A DNA stretch of 64,000 nt, from NCBI RefSeq assembly GCF_009727055.1, contig NC_052357.1, positions 84,747,060 to 84,811,059 of the forward strand, written 5' to 3'. The position numbers and the translations under genes were made by a program. Of the stretch, positions 1 to 11,107 are shown piece by piece. Within the stretch, counting starts at the first letter, position 1. Every line of letters starts with the position of its first letter. The notes beneath the pieces are model-generated. The model was not told where the DNA came from, searched no databases, and saw only the letters and a program-made list of their open reading frames with translations. The DNA comes from Benincasa hispida. Lineage: Eukaryota > Streptophyta > Magnoliopsida > Cucurbitales > Cucurbitaceae.

Positions 1-782
1 CTAATCGACTTAAGCATGGCAACAGGAGAGAAAGTTTCTTCATAGTCCACTCCCTCTCTCTGGGTATAACCCTTTGCCACAAGTCGAGCCTTAAAAGTCT
101 GTACTTTACCGACTTGGTCTCGTTTTCTCTTGTAGATCCACTTACAACCAATCATTTGGTTGATCTACAAGTTTCCAGATAGAATTGAAGTACATAGACT
201 CCATTTCAAGGTCCATGGCTTTGACCCACTAATCACGATCCACATATTTCATCACCTGTTTATAGGTCAATGGATCCTCTATGCCGTTATTAGGTATGAC
301 GACTTGTGCTTCTGTTAAACCCAAGTAACAGTCAAGCTGATGAACAACCCTCCCACTACGTCGAGGCATTCTTAACTCTTGAGAATGATGTGACTGATCA
401 GATGTACTAGTTTTATCTACTACTTTAGTAGATGACCTAGTTCTATCTGTAGTGTCTTTGGAAATTTCATTCAATACTAGTCTACTACGAGGTTGATGAC
501 TTCTTATGTGGTCTTCCTCTAAGAATGTGGCATTTGTCGATACAAATACCTTATTCTCTTGAGGATCGTAAAATAGACCACCTTTTGTTTCTTTTGGATA
601 ACCTACAAATAGGCATAGTTTTGAACGACATTCCAATTTTTTAGGATTTTGCACCAACACGTGTGCCGGGCATCCCCAAATCCTAAAGTGACATAAACTG
701 CCTTTATGCCCTTTCTATAGCTCATAAGGTGTTTTTGAAACACTTTTAGAGGGAACGTTATTCAAAATATAGACAGCAGTCT
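1..782 (-). pseudogene. copia C1 pol: integrase C-terminus to start of reverse transcriptase
   Basis: On the minus strand this reads as the end of a Ty1/copia integrase, the variable linker and the first part of RT. The stretch at 229-660 is open for 143 residues and includes the copia-typical KLE-RSK-CLFVGYPKET block followed by an FYDP-ENKVFVSTNATFLEEDH block and a PRRSGR linker. Positions 1-228 continue into the RT start ([15 protein letters not shown], then [16 protein letters not shown]) and run off the left edge of the window. The part at 661-782 is broken by a stop where ELW would be expected. In a working element this protein would integrate and copy element cDNA. The remainder of RT, RNase H and the 3' LTR lie outside the window. 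Confidence 0.9.
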
Positions 783-1232
783 CTAATGCATGTCCCCAAA
801 AGAATCAGGTAACTTAACAAAGCTCATCATTGAGCGAACCATGTCCAACAAGGTTCTATTTCTTCTTTCAGATACACCGTTCTGTTGAGGCATATTAGGT
901 GCAGAGAGTTGTGATTTGATTCCTTGTTCTATCATATAGTCCTTGAATCTTAAGTCCATGTACTCCCCACTTTGATTTGATCGTAGTGTCTTAATTGTTT
1001 TACCTAACTGGTTCTCAACCTTAGCCTTATATTCCTTGAACTTTTCAAAAGAATCAGACTTGTGATGCATTAGGTAAATATGACCATACCTTGAATAATC
1101 ATCAGTAAAACTGATGAAATATTCATACCCACCTCGAGCTTTGACATTCATCGGTCCACAGAGGTCCGAATGTACGAGCTCTAAGGGTATTGTGGCTCTG
1201 AGATCTTTTCCAGTAAAAGATCTCTTAGTCAT
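783..1232 (-). pseudogene. copia C1 integrase core
   Basis: A 149-codon open stretch on the minus strand matches the rve integrase core of Ty1/copia. The first catalytic Asp is in LVHSDLCGPMNV near residue 22. The expected second catalytic block, normally SDRGGEYMD, here reads SNQSGEYMD, so the second acidic residue is lost. The third, Glu, is kept in QQNGVSERRNRTLLD. The DDYSRYGHIYLMHHKS block between them is well preserved. The lost Asp and the frame breaks on both sides make it a non-functional remnant. Its closest relative in the window is the integrase piece of C2 near 48.4-48.8 kb. Confidence 0.92.
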
Positions 1233-2000
1233 TTTTTCCTCAAGACAAAACTCACATGGAGGTAAAGAATGGTCTTCTAACTGATTTAGGAGTCAATTCT
1301 TAACCAATCTCTCAATCCTTTTGAGATTTATGTGGCCAAGTCTTAGGTGCCATAGATAGGCATTAGAAGAAACTTTTTGTCTTTTATTCTAAGTTTCGAC
1401 TGTTCTAAACATCTCAGTATTTAAGACAAATTTTGCTTTAGTTGGTTTTAACTTATATAAGTTATTTTCAAGTATAGGAGAACAAATTTGAATACCTTTT
1501 CTGAAAATGAACTCTTCATTAACTTCAAAAGATATTTAATACATTTGTTCCAATATACATGTGATAGATATTAAATTTTGTCTCATTTTAGAATCATACA
1601 AAACATCTTTAAGTATGATATATTTATCGTTGAAAAATAACTTCAAGTCTCCCACTACTTCGACCGAGACACCCTCTCATGCTCCAACCTTGAGGGTGAT
1701 CTCGCCTTTTTCAAGCTTTTTCCAGGAACTAGTTTCCTGAAAAGAAAAGCAAATATGATTAGTGGCTCCTGAATCCAATATTCAGGTTGAGGTATCATAC
1801 TCCACTAAACATGTTTCAGCAACTAGTAAATCATATTTACCTTGTGCTTCTTTCGAGGTAGGGGCCTGAGGACATTCCTCAGTTAAGACAAATCTCAAGT
1901 CATCTATTACTGGTGTTGAATTTAGATTTGTTTTTCATGTTGAGTAGTTGTCGCCGTTAAGTTTTTCAGAAGCTAATAGTTGATCTAAAGAGCTAGCCAT
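1233..2000 (-). pseudogene. copia C1 gag remnant, protease and GAG-pre-integrase
   Basis: Read on the minus strand from an ATG at 2000-1998, gag begins MASSLDQLLASEKLNGDNYS and then keeps only about 45 to 50 codons. It jumps directly into the protease region, where the active-site block reads ILDSGATNHI. The capsid body and CCHC zinc knuckle of gag are missing. The reading then runs through the FFNDKYIILKD and NLISI-like GAG-pre-integrase region to the HLRLGH and C-x2-C zinc region of integrase. Several stops (for example Trp to stop after DTST) interrupt it. The direct gag-to-protease junction is an internal deletion, and similar losses occur in B1 and B2. Confidence 0.85.
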
Positions 2001-4003
2001 GCTGAAAAGAAAAACATATCCTTTTTAGTAAAAAAACATTAATCTTTTAAATCTAATCAAATTTAGCAAAAAAACTAATAATGTACCCTTCATTATTATA
2101 TTTTGCAACGATATTTCAACGGTTTAGAATAAACTTCACCGAGGGGTGATCGACTATTCTTCTGTTGAACCAAGACTATCTTGACTAGATAATATCACCA
2201 GAATAACTCTTATTCCTATAGTAACTCAGTTATCGCTACTTTGGTCAAGAATTTACTAACACTTAGTAATTCTCGTAAGTGTGACCCTCCATTTTAAAAC
2301 CTCAAAGATCGGAATCATTATGCTCCCGAAGTTGGAAAGACAAGAATGAAAACAGACTTGAGAGACTCTATTAATTTCTAGAGTTCGTGGAGTTCCGAAT
2401 CCTATAATACAGCCCTCTGATTAGTAAGGTCGCTCCAAGGCAGACATGCAGGCGCATTATAAGAATCTCACGGTGCGACTTAATGGAAGAGACCGTAGGA
2501 TGTGTTGACACACTTCCTTCTCCCATTTACTAGAACAACTTCCTCTATTCACCTTGGTACTGACTTATGCAAACACTCTTCAAATGGAGTCCGCTCCCAC
2601 GGCATCCCAAAGCCAAGCATGAATCTCACGGTGTGAACTCTTAGGGACGGTAGAACTAAAAGTACATTACTTCTCTCCAGTTGAAGTGTTCTAGATGGTT
2701 AGGGTATAAAATAGTTAGCGATACATTTTGGCTAACTTAACATATCCTAAGTCTAGGTGATTCATCCGAATATAACTTTTATACTGGATTTTTAACCTAT
2801 GATGTCTAGGTGATAAACAAATTGTATTACCTTACACTGCTCACGCATGCTCATAAAACCGGTTTAACCTAATTCAGACGTCGGCTCGATCTCCAGGTAG
2901 TAGGTGTTCCGTGAACCATCAACTTAAAAACCTTCAACCTTAGTCATCTTATCTAACTTTTTGCCAAGATCTTGTCGGGTGAGTTTTCTTGTAACTTTGG
3001 TTTTACAAGATACCGACCTATTTTCTATGAAAATTGGGATTGCTCGATGGTTAACCCTAAGTGAGCATGCATCTAATCTATATTATAGATTTTAGAAGTC
3101 TAGGTTATTTTATAACAATTATAAAATAAATTATAACAATTATAACCCTAGATCATTCATCTATAACATTCTTCCTTCAAACAAACATGCTTTAATATAA
3201 CACTTATATTAAAACTAAGAATGCATTGTATATATTTTATAACACTTATAAGATATAACAAATGCATGTCACATGCTTTTCCTATGGTGGGGTTTTAAAA
3301 CTATATGGCATACTATATGCACACATAATCAAACAACATTATACATCACATGTATAATAGGTAAACAACACTAAAGTGGACCAATTTTGGCATTACGAAC
3401 AAACAAATAACTAATTTATTACACAAATCAGCAACCAGCTTCCCAAAACCGGTTTCAAACACTTTGAACCATCTGGAACCGCTTAGAAACCACTCGAACC
3501 GGCCAAAAACACCAAAAACCAAGTTGAATAGGTCAAACCGGCTCAACCAGGTCAAACCGGCTGGTTCAGACCGTCTGGACCAGCTGGTCAACGTGTGATA
3601 GCGCAGTCAACGGAGGCTTGAGGTGGGTCAGGTCGACGAAATGCACGGGTCGCGAAGGTGGAGCGGTAGGTCCGCAGGTCGCGCGAAGCGGAGCGGTAGG
3701 CGCGCAGTCGGATCCAGGTGGGGCAGGCGCGCTTGCGGGGCTACTCCAAACTGGGTCAGATCGCTGCTTGGGTCGTGTTTGGGAGCTCTCTTTTCGGGTC
3801 TATGAGCTATTTTTCTTCAATTTTGATGCTGTCCTCTCTCCCGGAATCAAGAAATTACAACCTAATTTCAACTCTAATGACTCTAACAAATTTACAGACC
3901 CTTTTTTACACATTAATGTTCATAAACATGTGAGCAATTACAAATTTCCACAAGAAATTTAAAGAAAAACAATGCCAAAAGCAATTAAGCATAATTAAAC
4001 CAT
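2001..4003 (-). other. long 5' leader of copia C1
   Basis: About 2 kb without coding capacity separates the PBS from the gag ATG. In element orientation it has a GC-rich part near 3600-3780 and an AACCGG-like motif cluster at 3445-3575. It then has an AT-rich part with TATAAC-A/C-TTATA hairpin-like motifs (3110-3260). Last come a module with CCGTGGGAGCG-like sequence and its partial repeat (2440-2660), and a stretch around GGGTCACACTTAC (2275-2300). The last parts are clearly related to the B1 leader at 32.5-33.0 kb, although the LTRs of the two families differ. Short open frames here look incidental. Confidence 0.75.
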
Positions 4004-4015
4004 GCTGTGATACCA
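4004..4015 (-). other. primer binding site of copia C1
   Basis: The complement reads TGGTATCACAGC, one base off the usual plant copia initiator-tRNA-Met primer site TGGTATCAGAGC. It lies two bases inside the 3' end of the adjacent LTR, as expected for the start of minus-strand DNA synthesis. This fixes the orientation of C1 and the inner edge of its LTR. Confidence 0.88.
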
Positions 4016-4017
4016 CA

Positions 4018-5953
4018 TGATGGAACACGAGACATACGCAGCGGAAAACGGACCTAATTACACTCTAACTGCTTTTAATTAAAAGGAAAAACAGTAAATT
4101 AAAGATTACCTTTGAAGCTCCCGAAAATCGCTTTTCCTTGCTGAATCTCGACCCGAACTCTTCCGGACCACCACTAGAGTTGACCTACTATCTTCTGGAC
4201 TCAGAACCAGATTGTGGGACCCGATGGATAAAGAAAACTGATAGAGAGAAAGAGATGGAAAATAAGAATGAATTTGGGTTTGGGTTTTTATTTTTCCAGC
4301 CCAATTTTGAAAACCAAAATTGGCAAAAATGTCAAAAGTTTTTAATCCAAATTCAAAAGCCCATATTTATAAAAAAAAAGGTCATGCAAAATTGCATGAA
4401 ACAACTTCATAAAAACCCAACACCTAGAATCTACTATCTAAGTGTTCTTAATGTCTCCACTATAAGCCAACACCTAGCCCAATATTTTGTTAGTGAAATT
4501 ATCCAACAAAAGTTTGGATTTTCCCACTAACTTTAGTCAAAGGGCAAAATAGTCATTTTGTCAAAGTCAAACTTTGACCAAAAAGTAAACATTTTGACTT
4601 TTTATGATTTTTTCCGTGTTGATTAATTTTGACCTCCCAAGACTGAATTCGCATTCATTTTCTCGAAATTCAAATCATATTTGAATATAAGGTCATTCAA
4701 AGTTTGACTTTTCAATGTCAAAAGTCAACTCTTTGACATTTTACATCTTTGACCATTTCCATATTTTTCGAGCTTCCAAATATGAGCGTATTCATATTCT
4801 TGATATTTAAATCACATTTAAATATTAAAGTTATATCTCTAAACTGAAAAACCCGACCACTATATTACATATACTTGTCGATTTCTCTCTCTTCATCTAA
4901 TTCAAACAATTCGAATCATTTTATCATACTGTTCTAAGTTTATTCCATATGAGCTAGTAGAGAACCTAATGGACCTACAGATCATGGGCTCCAACAATCC
5001 GAGATTAACTAGTAAAACTCTTTAACCTAATTAATCAACATTTGTTAACTAACGGGTCATTCCACTAAAGTCCCGTAGTTGAACTCTCCTCACTGTAGAT
5101 ATATTTCTGTCCATCTGATATAACCATAATTAGTAAGCTAATCTTTCACAGGTTGTTCGTAATCTCAGCTGGGTCATAAAAACCGTTTTACTCCCAAGAC
5201 TACATCTTGTTCCTTAAGTTCCACTGATTCTCTAATGAACAATTGGTTTAAGGTCCAACCTATAAACCGAACCCTCTCGGGCCAAGGAGAGGGTGTAGGC
5301 CCTTGTTTAAGACCTGGATTTAGTACTAAAGGGAACAACCTATCTACTCTCCTTATACCGGATAGGAGTGAATTCCGTCTTGCACTCTATGTTCCCAGCT
5401 ATCCACCTGATCTTACCCCTGAAATGGGTGGCTTATTGGGCTAGCGATAATGAGTTGCCCTCACCTATGCAGATCTAAGGATAATTCCAAGTGAATAGGA
5501 GTACATAGTTAGCTCAAGATTAAGATTAAGTTACCTAGGTCATCAACTAACGAAATAGTCAATTTTATACATAAAATGGCATTTAGAACGTAAAAAGTGA
5601 CTATTTCATAGTTCAGTCTTATGCACTCATTGCATAGGATGCCCCCACTCACATATCTCTATACGAACGATTCAGGATCACATCATTTGTACTAACTACA
5701 AAGTGGGTCGCATCCATAGTGTCCCCAGAATAAGGCGCCCAATCTTATTCATATACTATAGACTATTTTGGCTATATATTTGAACTTGATCCACGTTTAT
5801 GTCACTACATAAAGTTCAAACTACATTAAATAGCCTCAGGACCTTAGTTTATTGGATTCAAGATTACAATTTCAATAACAACTTTATCGAAAAACAAAAC
5901 AGAATATGTTTATTAATTTACAAATTACGAGTTTTAGGACATAAAATCCAACA
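4018..5953 (-). repeat. 5' LTR of copia C1 (family C LTR, 1936 bp)
   Basis: On the plus strand it starts TGATGGAACACGAGAC and ends near ACATAAAATCCAACA, so on its own strand it runs TGTTGGATTTTATG to TGTTCCATCA. Three other near-full copies lie at 43953-47879 (interrupted), 44952-46924 (reversed) and 49722-51646, which define both ends. The TG...CA ends and the PBS just inside support an LTR. The right flank (5954 on) is an older B/Y-type LTR into which C1 inserted. The left partner LTR is outside the window. Confidence 0.93.
4362..4753 (-). promoter_or_regulatory. LTR C promoter: TATA box with upstream TTGAC cluster
   Basis: A TTTATAAATATGG TATA box lies on the minus strand at about 4361-4374 and is conserved in the other family C LTRs (for example 47504-47511 and 51269-51276, plus strand). 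Upstream of it, eleven TTGAC/GTCAA cores fall within 4535-4753, which is 160-390 bp from the TATA box. TTGAC is the core of the WRKY W-box. The TATA assignment is solid by position and conservation; a WRKY role is inference. Confidence 0.6.
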
Positions 5954-7678
5954 AAGATTTAACCACGAAGTATTAACGTCTCATTATATAACACCGTTCA
6001 TGACATATACTTCACTTCACTAAGATGACCATAGGTAACATGACCTCAATCCTAAGTGAGTTGGGAACTCCTGCCATTGAGGGCGGTCCTTTGATTTGTA
6101 TGGGTGCGAGTGGCCAAGTTGCCGATTCAAACCTACCATTTTGGGGATTCGTCTGATTTGGGAGTTGGGAATCAACTACATAAGATGGAATTCACTCCTT
6201 CCCCGAGGCAGGGTAAGTAGATAGATAACTCCTTTAGGGGCTGATTTTGGGCTTGAACGATATGGCGCCACACACCTTCTCTTGGCCCGAAGGTGTTCAC
6301 ACATAGTTGGACTTTGTTGTATTGTTCATTAGAGGAATCAGTGATATTTAAGAAGTGAGATGTAACTACAAGGGCAAAATGGTAATTTGGCCCAACTATA
6401 CTTACGAGCATCTGTGAAGGGTCATCTACTCATGTTTGGTTATATCAGATGGACACATAAATATATTTATGGTAAGAAGAGTTCAGCTGTTGGTCTTTAG
6501 TGAATGCCTGACAGTTAACGGATGGTGAGTCTCGTGGTTAAAGAGTTTAGTTAACTATTCACGGACCGTTGGAGCTTCGAACCACAGTCCATTAGGTCCC
6601 CTGGGTAGCTTGGATAAAGTCAAGAACTAGTGTTTGGGTTAATTTGAAATGTTTAAATTGACAAGAGGAAGTTCGATTATATATGATATAATTGAATTGG
6701 TTAATTATATAATTGGCTAAATGTATGAGATACATTATTTTAGAGTAAATTAGATATAAATATGATTTATATCAAGTAGAGGAGAAAATACTATAGTAGA
6801 TATGTGATATCAAACTATAGAATAAAAATATAATATGATTATATTTATTAATTAATTAGTTGGTTATTATATGATAATTAATCCAAATTTCACGTTTCGA
6901 CGTTCGTTAGTGGGAATAAGTTGGTTATTGTAAGCGATGAAATGAAATTAAATTGTTTCATTTTTTAATTGATCAATAGATCGTCCAAAAGAAATCAAGT
7001 GCACGTTGGTGAGCATCTAAACGATCGCTTACAAAAAATGAGAGCCTATACGATAGTCCTCTCCGCCTAAATGATCGTCTACTTCGTGCCTAAATGATCG
7101 CACGTTATTTCCTACACGATCAGATAGCTTCTCTAAACGATCATATAGTGTGCCAATTTTGCTAAAAGATTATATATCTTTTCCTAAACGATCGTTCAGT
7201 AAAATCCTACATGATCGTGTAGCTTCTTCTAAATGATAAGCATTTCTGTTATGCGATAGCGTCTTTTTCCCTCCCACTTGTTTATCGCCTACATGATTCT
7301 TGCTTCCTTCTTCCTCTACCAAATTCACCAAAGACCACCCTTTGGGCTTTCACTCCGAGAATACTCGGGACGCTTTACTAATGGTGTCGTCCCCGTTGTG
7401 GTCCTGAGTTTGTGGTTTTTCGTGCTGCTGTTGTTGACGCTGTTGCTGGGCGTTGGTAGATCGTTTGGAGGGTTCCGCTGCGGTGAGTTCCAAAGTGTCA
7501 AAGATTATCTTCAATTGGTATGGAACTCTCTCCCTTGTTGTTTTCTTGTTCTTGGCATGCCGATAATTAGTGCTTGTTTGCATAACTGTATGTTTTGTAT
7601 GTATAATATGTATTTCGGTCATGTGAGATCGGAGCAATCCGAACGTGCTCATGGAAATCTTCGGTAAGAGATCCTTCA
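5954..7678 (+). repeat. 3' part of a B/Y-type LTR
   Basis: The sequence from the C1 junction to the terminal ATCCTTCA at 7678 matches the Y-type LTR segment at 37588-39213, including GTGCGAGTGGCCAA and GGCGCCACACACCTT. The 5' part was separated by the C1 insertion and is off-window. It carries a degenerate GATCGT motif array at 7015-7265. No PBS follows, so it is a 3' or solo LTR. It interrupts the gag gene of element E immediately to its right. Open frames at 7278-7688 on both strands lie inside this LTR and are not taken as genes. Confidence 0.85.
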
Positions 7679-8154
7679 ACAACACCATTCCTTGAAGTGA
7701 ACAATGTGAATTTTAATAATAATATTAGTCGAAGTCGTGATCGGGGTCAAGGTCGTGATCGTCGCAAAGAAAGAAATAATTATTATTTTCCTAGTGATCA
7801 TTCTAATTATTCAAATTTCAAAAGAATCACACAAAATGATGATCACAAAGGAAAAACTCCACAAGTAAGAGTTCAAGAAGTGTTGAAGATAAATGCTTCC
7901 GATACGGAATGACTGGGTATTGGTCATGTACCTGTCGAACGCCAAAACACTTAATTGATCTCTATCAAGCATCCCTAAAAGGAAAAGAGAAAAATGTGGA
8001 AGCAAATTTTGCATACCAGGATAATGACATATTCAACCCATCCCATATGACAAATTTGGATGTGACTAAAATGTTTGAATCTCCTGAAGAGAAAATCGAC
8101 ATAATTGATGGAACATCAAGTGTTTGCTTTGACTTTGAAAATATTTATATCTAA
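7679..8154 (+). pseudogene. copia E gag C-terminal part
   Basis: This is the C-terminal part of a Ty1/copia gag. A basic, Asn/Arg-rich tract (NNVNFNNNISRSRDRG) is followed by a degenerate zinc knuckle near 7888-7935 reading CFRYGMTGYWSCTC. Relative to CCHC, the second Cys and the His are both replaced by Tyr. The region downstream contains LIDLYQASLKGKEKNVEANFAY blocks. There is a frame change between 7697-7912 and 7909-8154. The N-terminal part of gag is missing because the LTR ending at 7678 sits at this point. Gag would package element RNA; this copy cannot. Confidence 0.82.
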
Positions 8155-10210
8155 TGTTTTTTTTTATTCATCTCCATGTTTTTTTCCCTCTTAGTAGATG
8201 TTAACCTTTGTATATTCCAAATGTTTTGTTTCTTATTGTAATTATTTTCTTTTAATGAAGAAACCTGGATTGTTTTCATATGTTGAGTGACTCAAAATTG
8301 AGTAAAGAAGATTTATATCTGGCAGACAATGCAACTACACATACAATACTTACAAGTTGAAAATATTTTTTCAAACTGACAATGCTGGAAGCAAAAATCA
8401 ATACAATATTAGGTTCTGCAAACTTGAATAAAGGATTTGGAAAAGTAAATATTATTTTGCCTAGAGGAAAAAAATTTACAATTGACAATGCATTGTTCTA
8501 TAATCAATCAAAGAGAAATCTACTTAGTTTTAAAGATATACGTTGCAATGATTATCATATTAAGACTGATAGAAAGAATAATATGAAGTGTGTTTATATC
8601 ATATCTAGTGTCTCATATGAAAAATGTTTACTGGAAGAGTTGTCTGCTTCATCTTCTAGATTATATTATACTCATATACGAGTAATTGAAACATGCGCAA
8701 CAATGAACTTGAAGTTCATGAATCCAGACATATTTACAATTTGGCATAATAGATTAGGTCATCCATGGTCTATAATGATGAGAAAAGTTATTGAGAATTC
8801 AAATGGACATCCATTGAAGAGCTAGAAGATTCTTCAATTTAATGAATTATCATTTGATGCTTGCTCTCAAGGCAAATTAATCATTGGACCATCACCAGTC
8901 AAAATGGGGACTGAATCACTTGATATATGGGGATCTATTAACCCACCAAATGGACCATTTAAATATTTTATGCTATTAATAGATACATCCATCAGATGGT
9001 CACACATGTGCTTATTATGAAGTTGAAATCTTGTATTTGCAAGATTATTTGCTTAAATGATTAAGTTAAGAGCACAATTTTATGATTATACAATTAAGAC
9101 CATTTGTCTTGATAATGCTGGTGAATTTACATCCCAAGCTTTTGATAATTATTACATGTCAATTGGGATAAGTGTTAAACATCTTGTAGCTCATGTACAT
9201 ACACAAAATGGTTTAGCAGAATTATTTATAAAATGTTTGCAGTTAATTGCTGACCATTTCTTATGAGAGTTAAGCTTCCTATATGTGTATGGGGACATAC
9301 AATTTTACATGTAGCGCCACTTGTACAACTAGATCAGTATCTTATTATAAGTACTAGCCATTACAATTAGCTTATGAACATGATCCAAATATTTCTCATT
9401 TGATAATTTTTGGATGTGCAGTATATGTTTTAATTAATCTACTACAACGTACTAAGATAGGTTCTCAAAGGAGGTTAGGAATATATATTGGATATGATTC
9501 CTCACCAATTATCAAATATCTTGAAACCTTGACAGGTGATGTATTTACTGCAAAATTTGTTGATTGTCATTTTAATGAGACAATTTTTCCAATACTTAGG
9601 GGAGGAATTAAGAAGTTGGAAAAAAAATTACATGGAATGGAATGTTATTGTCTCATTTAGATCTCCGTATAGATCAATGTGAATTTGAAGTTTCGAAGAT
9701 AATTCATTTTAAAATATTGCAAATCAGTTACCAGATGCAAAGAAAGTAATTAAGTCACATATACCAGCTGCAAATGTTCCATAAAAAATTGATATCCCAA
9801 CACAAGAAATTGCCACTAATGAGTCTGGAACACGCTAGAAGTGTGATAGACAAGTGGGTTCTAAAGATAAAAATCCTCGAAAAAGAAAAACAATTAATAG
9901 TTAAGAAGACTTGGTCGATGATGTAAATACCCATGAAGAAATTCATGTCATGACTAATGAGGAAGATGGAATACTAAAAATAATACTGAGATTTCAATAA
10001 ACTATGCATGATAGGAAAAATATGGAACCAAACTCATGTAATTATTGACAAAATTTTTGCGTGTTATGTTGCTCTTGATATTATTTCTGAAAATAAAGAT
10101 TCTGAACCAAAATCTGTTGAAGAATATTGACATAGAAAAGATTTGCTTCAACGGAAAGAAGCAATCAAGGCAAAATTAAACTCACTTTCAAAACGTCAGG
10201 TTTTTAAACC
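8155..10210 (+). pseudogene. copia E protease, integrase and linker
   Basis: After a non-coding gap (8155-8280) the protease region appears as a decayed LADNATTHTI block, with DNA in place of the usual DSGA. The open stretch 8382-8825 then covers the late protease and GAG-pre-integrase and ends in IWHNRLGHP. Integrase follows in pieces. The first Asp lies in the GTESLDIWGSINPP region; DNAGEFTSQAF holds the second Asp; and NGLAELFIKCLQLI holds the Glu, in the segment 9057-9266. The C-terminal part is at 9400-9660 (IFGCAVYV, RRLGIYIGYDS). The linker with basic KNPRKRKT-like residues follows to the Cassandra insertion. Multiple frameshifts and stops show it is inactive. Confidence 0.88.
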
Positions 10211-10369
10211 AGTAGTGTAATGACTCGAGTTTAGAAGGGGTTCATGAATAAACCGATATTACATCCAAATGAAAGGGATCCTGAGGACATGAAACTATGG
10301 TTAAGCAAGACTTTAAAGAATTGAAAGTTATTACCTATACCAACAAGGTGTTAGGTGTACCTTCCTTTT

Positions 10370-10465
10370 CTGTGGCACAATCATAGGAACTTCAAAGTTA
10401 AGCATACTTAGCTTGGAGCAATCCTATGTTGGGTGACCTCTTGGGAATTTTCCTAGATGCATGTG
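10370..10465 (+). other. 5S rRNA-like domain in Cassandra 5' LTR
   Basis: The order ATCATAGGAACTTC, AAGTTAAGCATACTTAGCTTGGAG, then TTGGGTGACCTCTTGGGAA follows plant 5S rRNA from its middle to its 3' part, including the internal Pol III control regions (box A, intermediate element, box C). It is diverged and is not a functional 5S gene by itself. In Cassandra this block is thought to carry the Pol III promoter of the LTR (established knowledge). Confidence 0.85.
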
Positions 10466-10854
10466 AGTAAAGAAAACAACATGCTGAAAGGACTTGTGTT
10501 GGTTTGTGGGGAAAACTTTCACTTCTAGAAGCATTCAAGACATGCAATGATGAAATAGTCAAGTCGCATGCGACATAGGGGAATGTCGGGGCCATTAGGT
10601 GCCGAATCTTGGTCTAAATCCTAGGCTTGGGGCATTACAAATGGTATCAAAGTGTAACTTTTCCTAGTAAGATGTAGTTCAAGGACGAACCAAGCGAAAG
10701 CTGGTGTGCATGTACTAACTCGAGTTTAAGAGAGATACATGAATGAAACGATATCACATCTGAATGGGAGGGATCTTGAGGACATGAAAGTATGGTTAAG
10801 AAAGACTTAAAAAAAATTAAAATTTATTACCTATACCAACAAGGTGTACCTTCC

Positions 10855-10950
10855 TTTTCAGTGGCTCGATCATAAGAACTCCAAAATAAGTGTGCTTAGC
10901 TTGAAGCAATCCTATGTTGGGTGACCTCATGGGAATTTTCCTAGGATGCA
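10855..10950 (+). other. 5S rRNA-like domain in Cassandra 3' LTR
   Basis: This is the second copy of the 5S-like block. It is in places closer to real 5S rRNA than the first (GAACTCC, GTGTGCTTAGCTTGA, GGGTGACCTCATGGGAA). Its matching position in the repeat shows that it belongs to the LTR and is not a stray 5S insertion. Confidence 0.85.
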
Positions 10951-11107
10951 TGTGAGTGAGGGCAAAACATCTTTGAAGGACCCATGTTAGTTTGTGTTAA
11001 CAACTTTCACTTCTAGAAGCATTCAAGATATGTAAGGATGAAGTAGCCAGATCAAAGGGGACGTAGAGGAATGTCGGGACCATTAGGTGCCGAATCTTGG
11101 GCCAAGT

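Noticed and set aside
3618..3962. Open frames in the GC-rich part of the C1 leader
   Set aside because: GC-rich, low in stops by composition, overlapping in three frames and not conserved in B1.
7278..7688. Overlapping open frames of more than 100 codons on both strands
   Set aside because: They lie wholly in the 3' end of a B/Y-type LTR and have no conserved coding pattern.
10370..10465. A genuine 5S rRNA gene
   Set aside because: Diverged, lacks the full 5' part, and occurs at the same place in two direct terminal repeats, so it is the Cassandra LTR domain.
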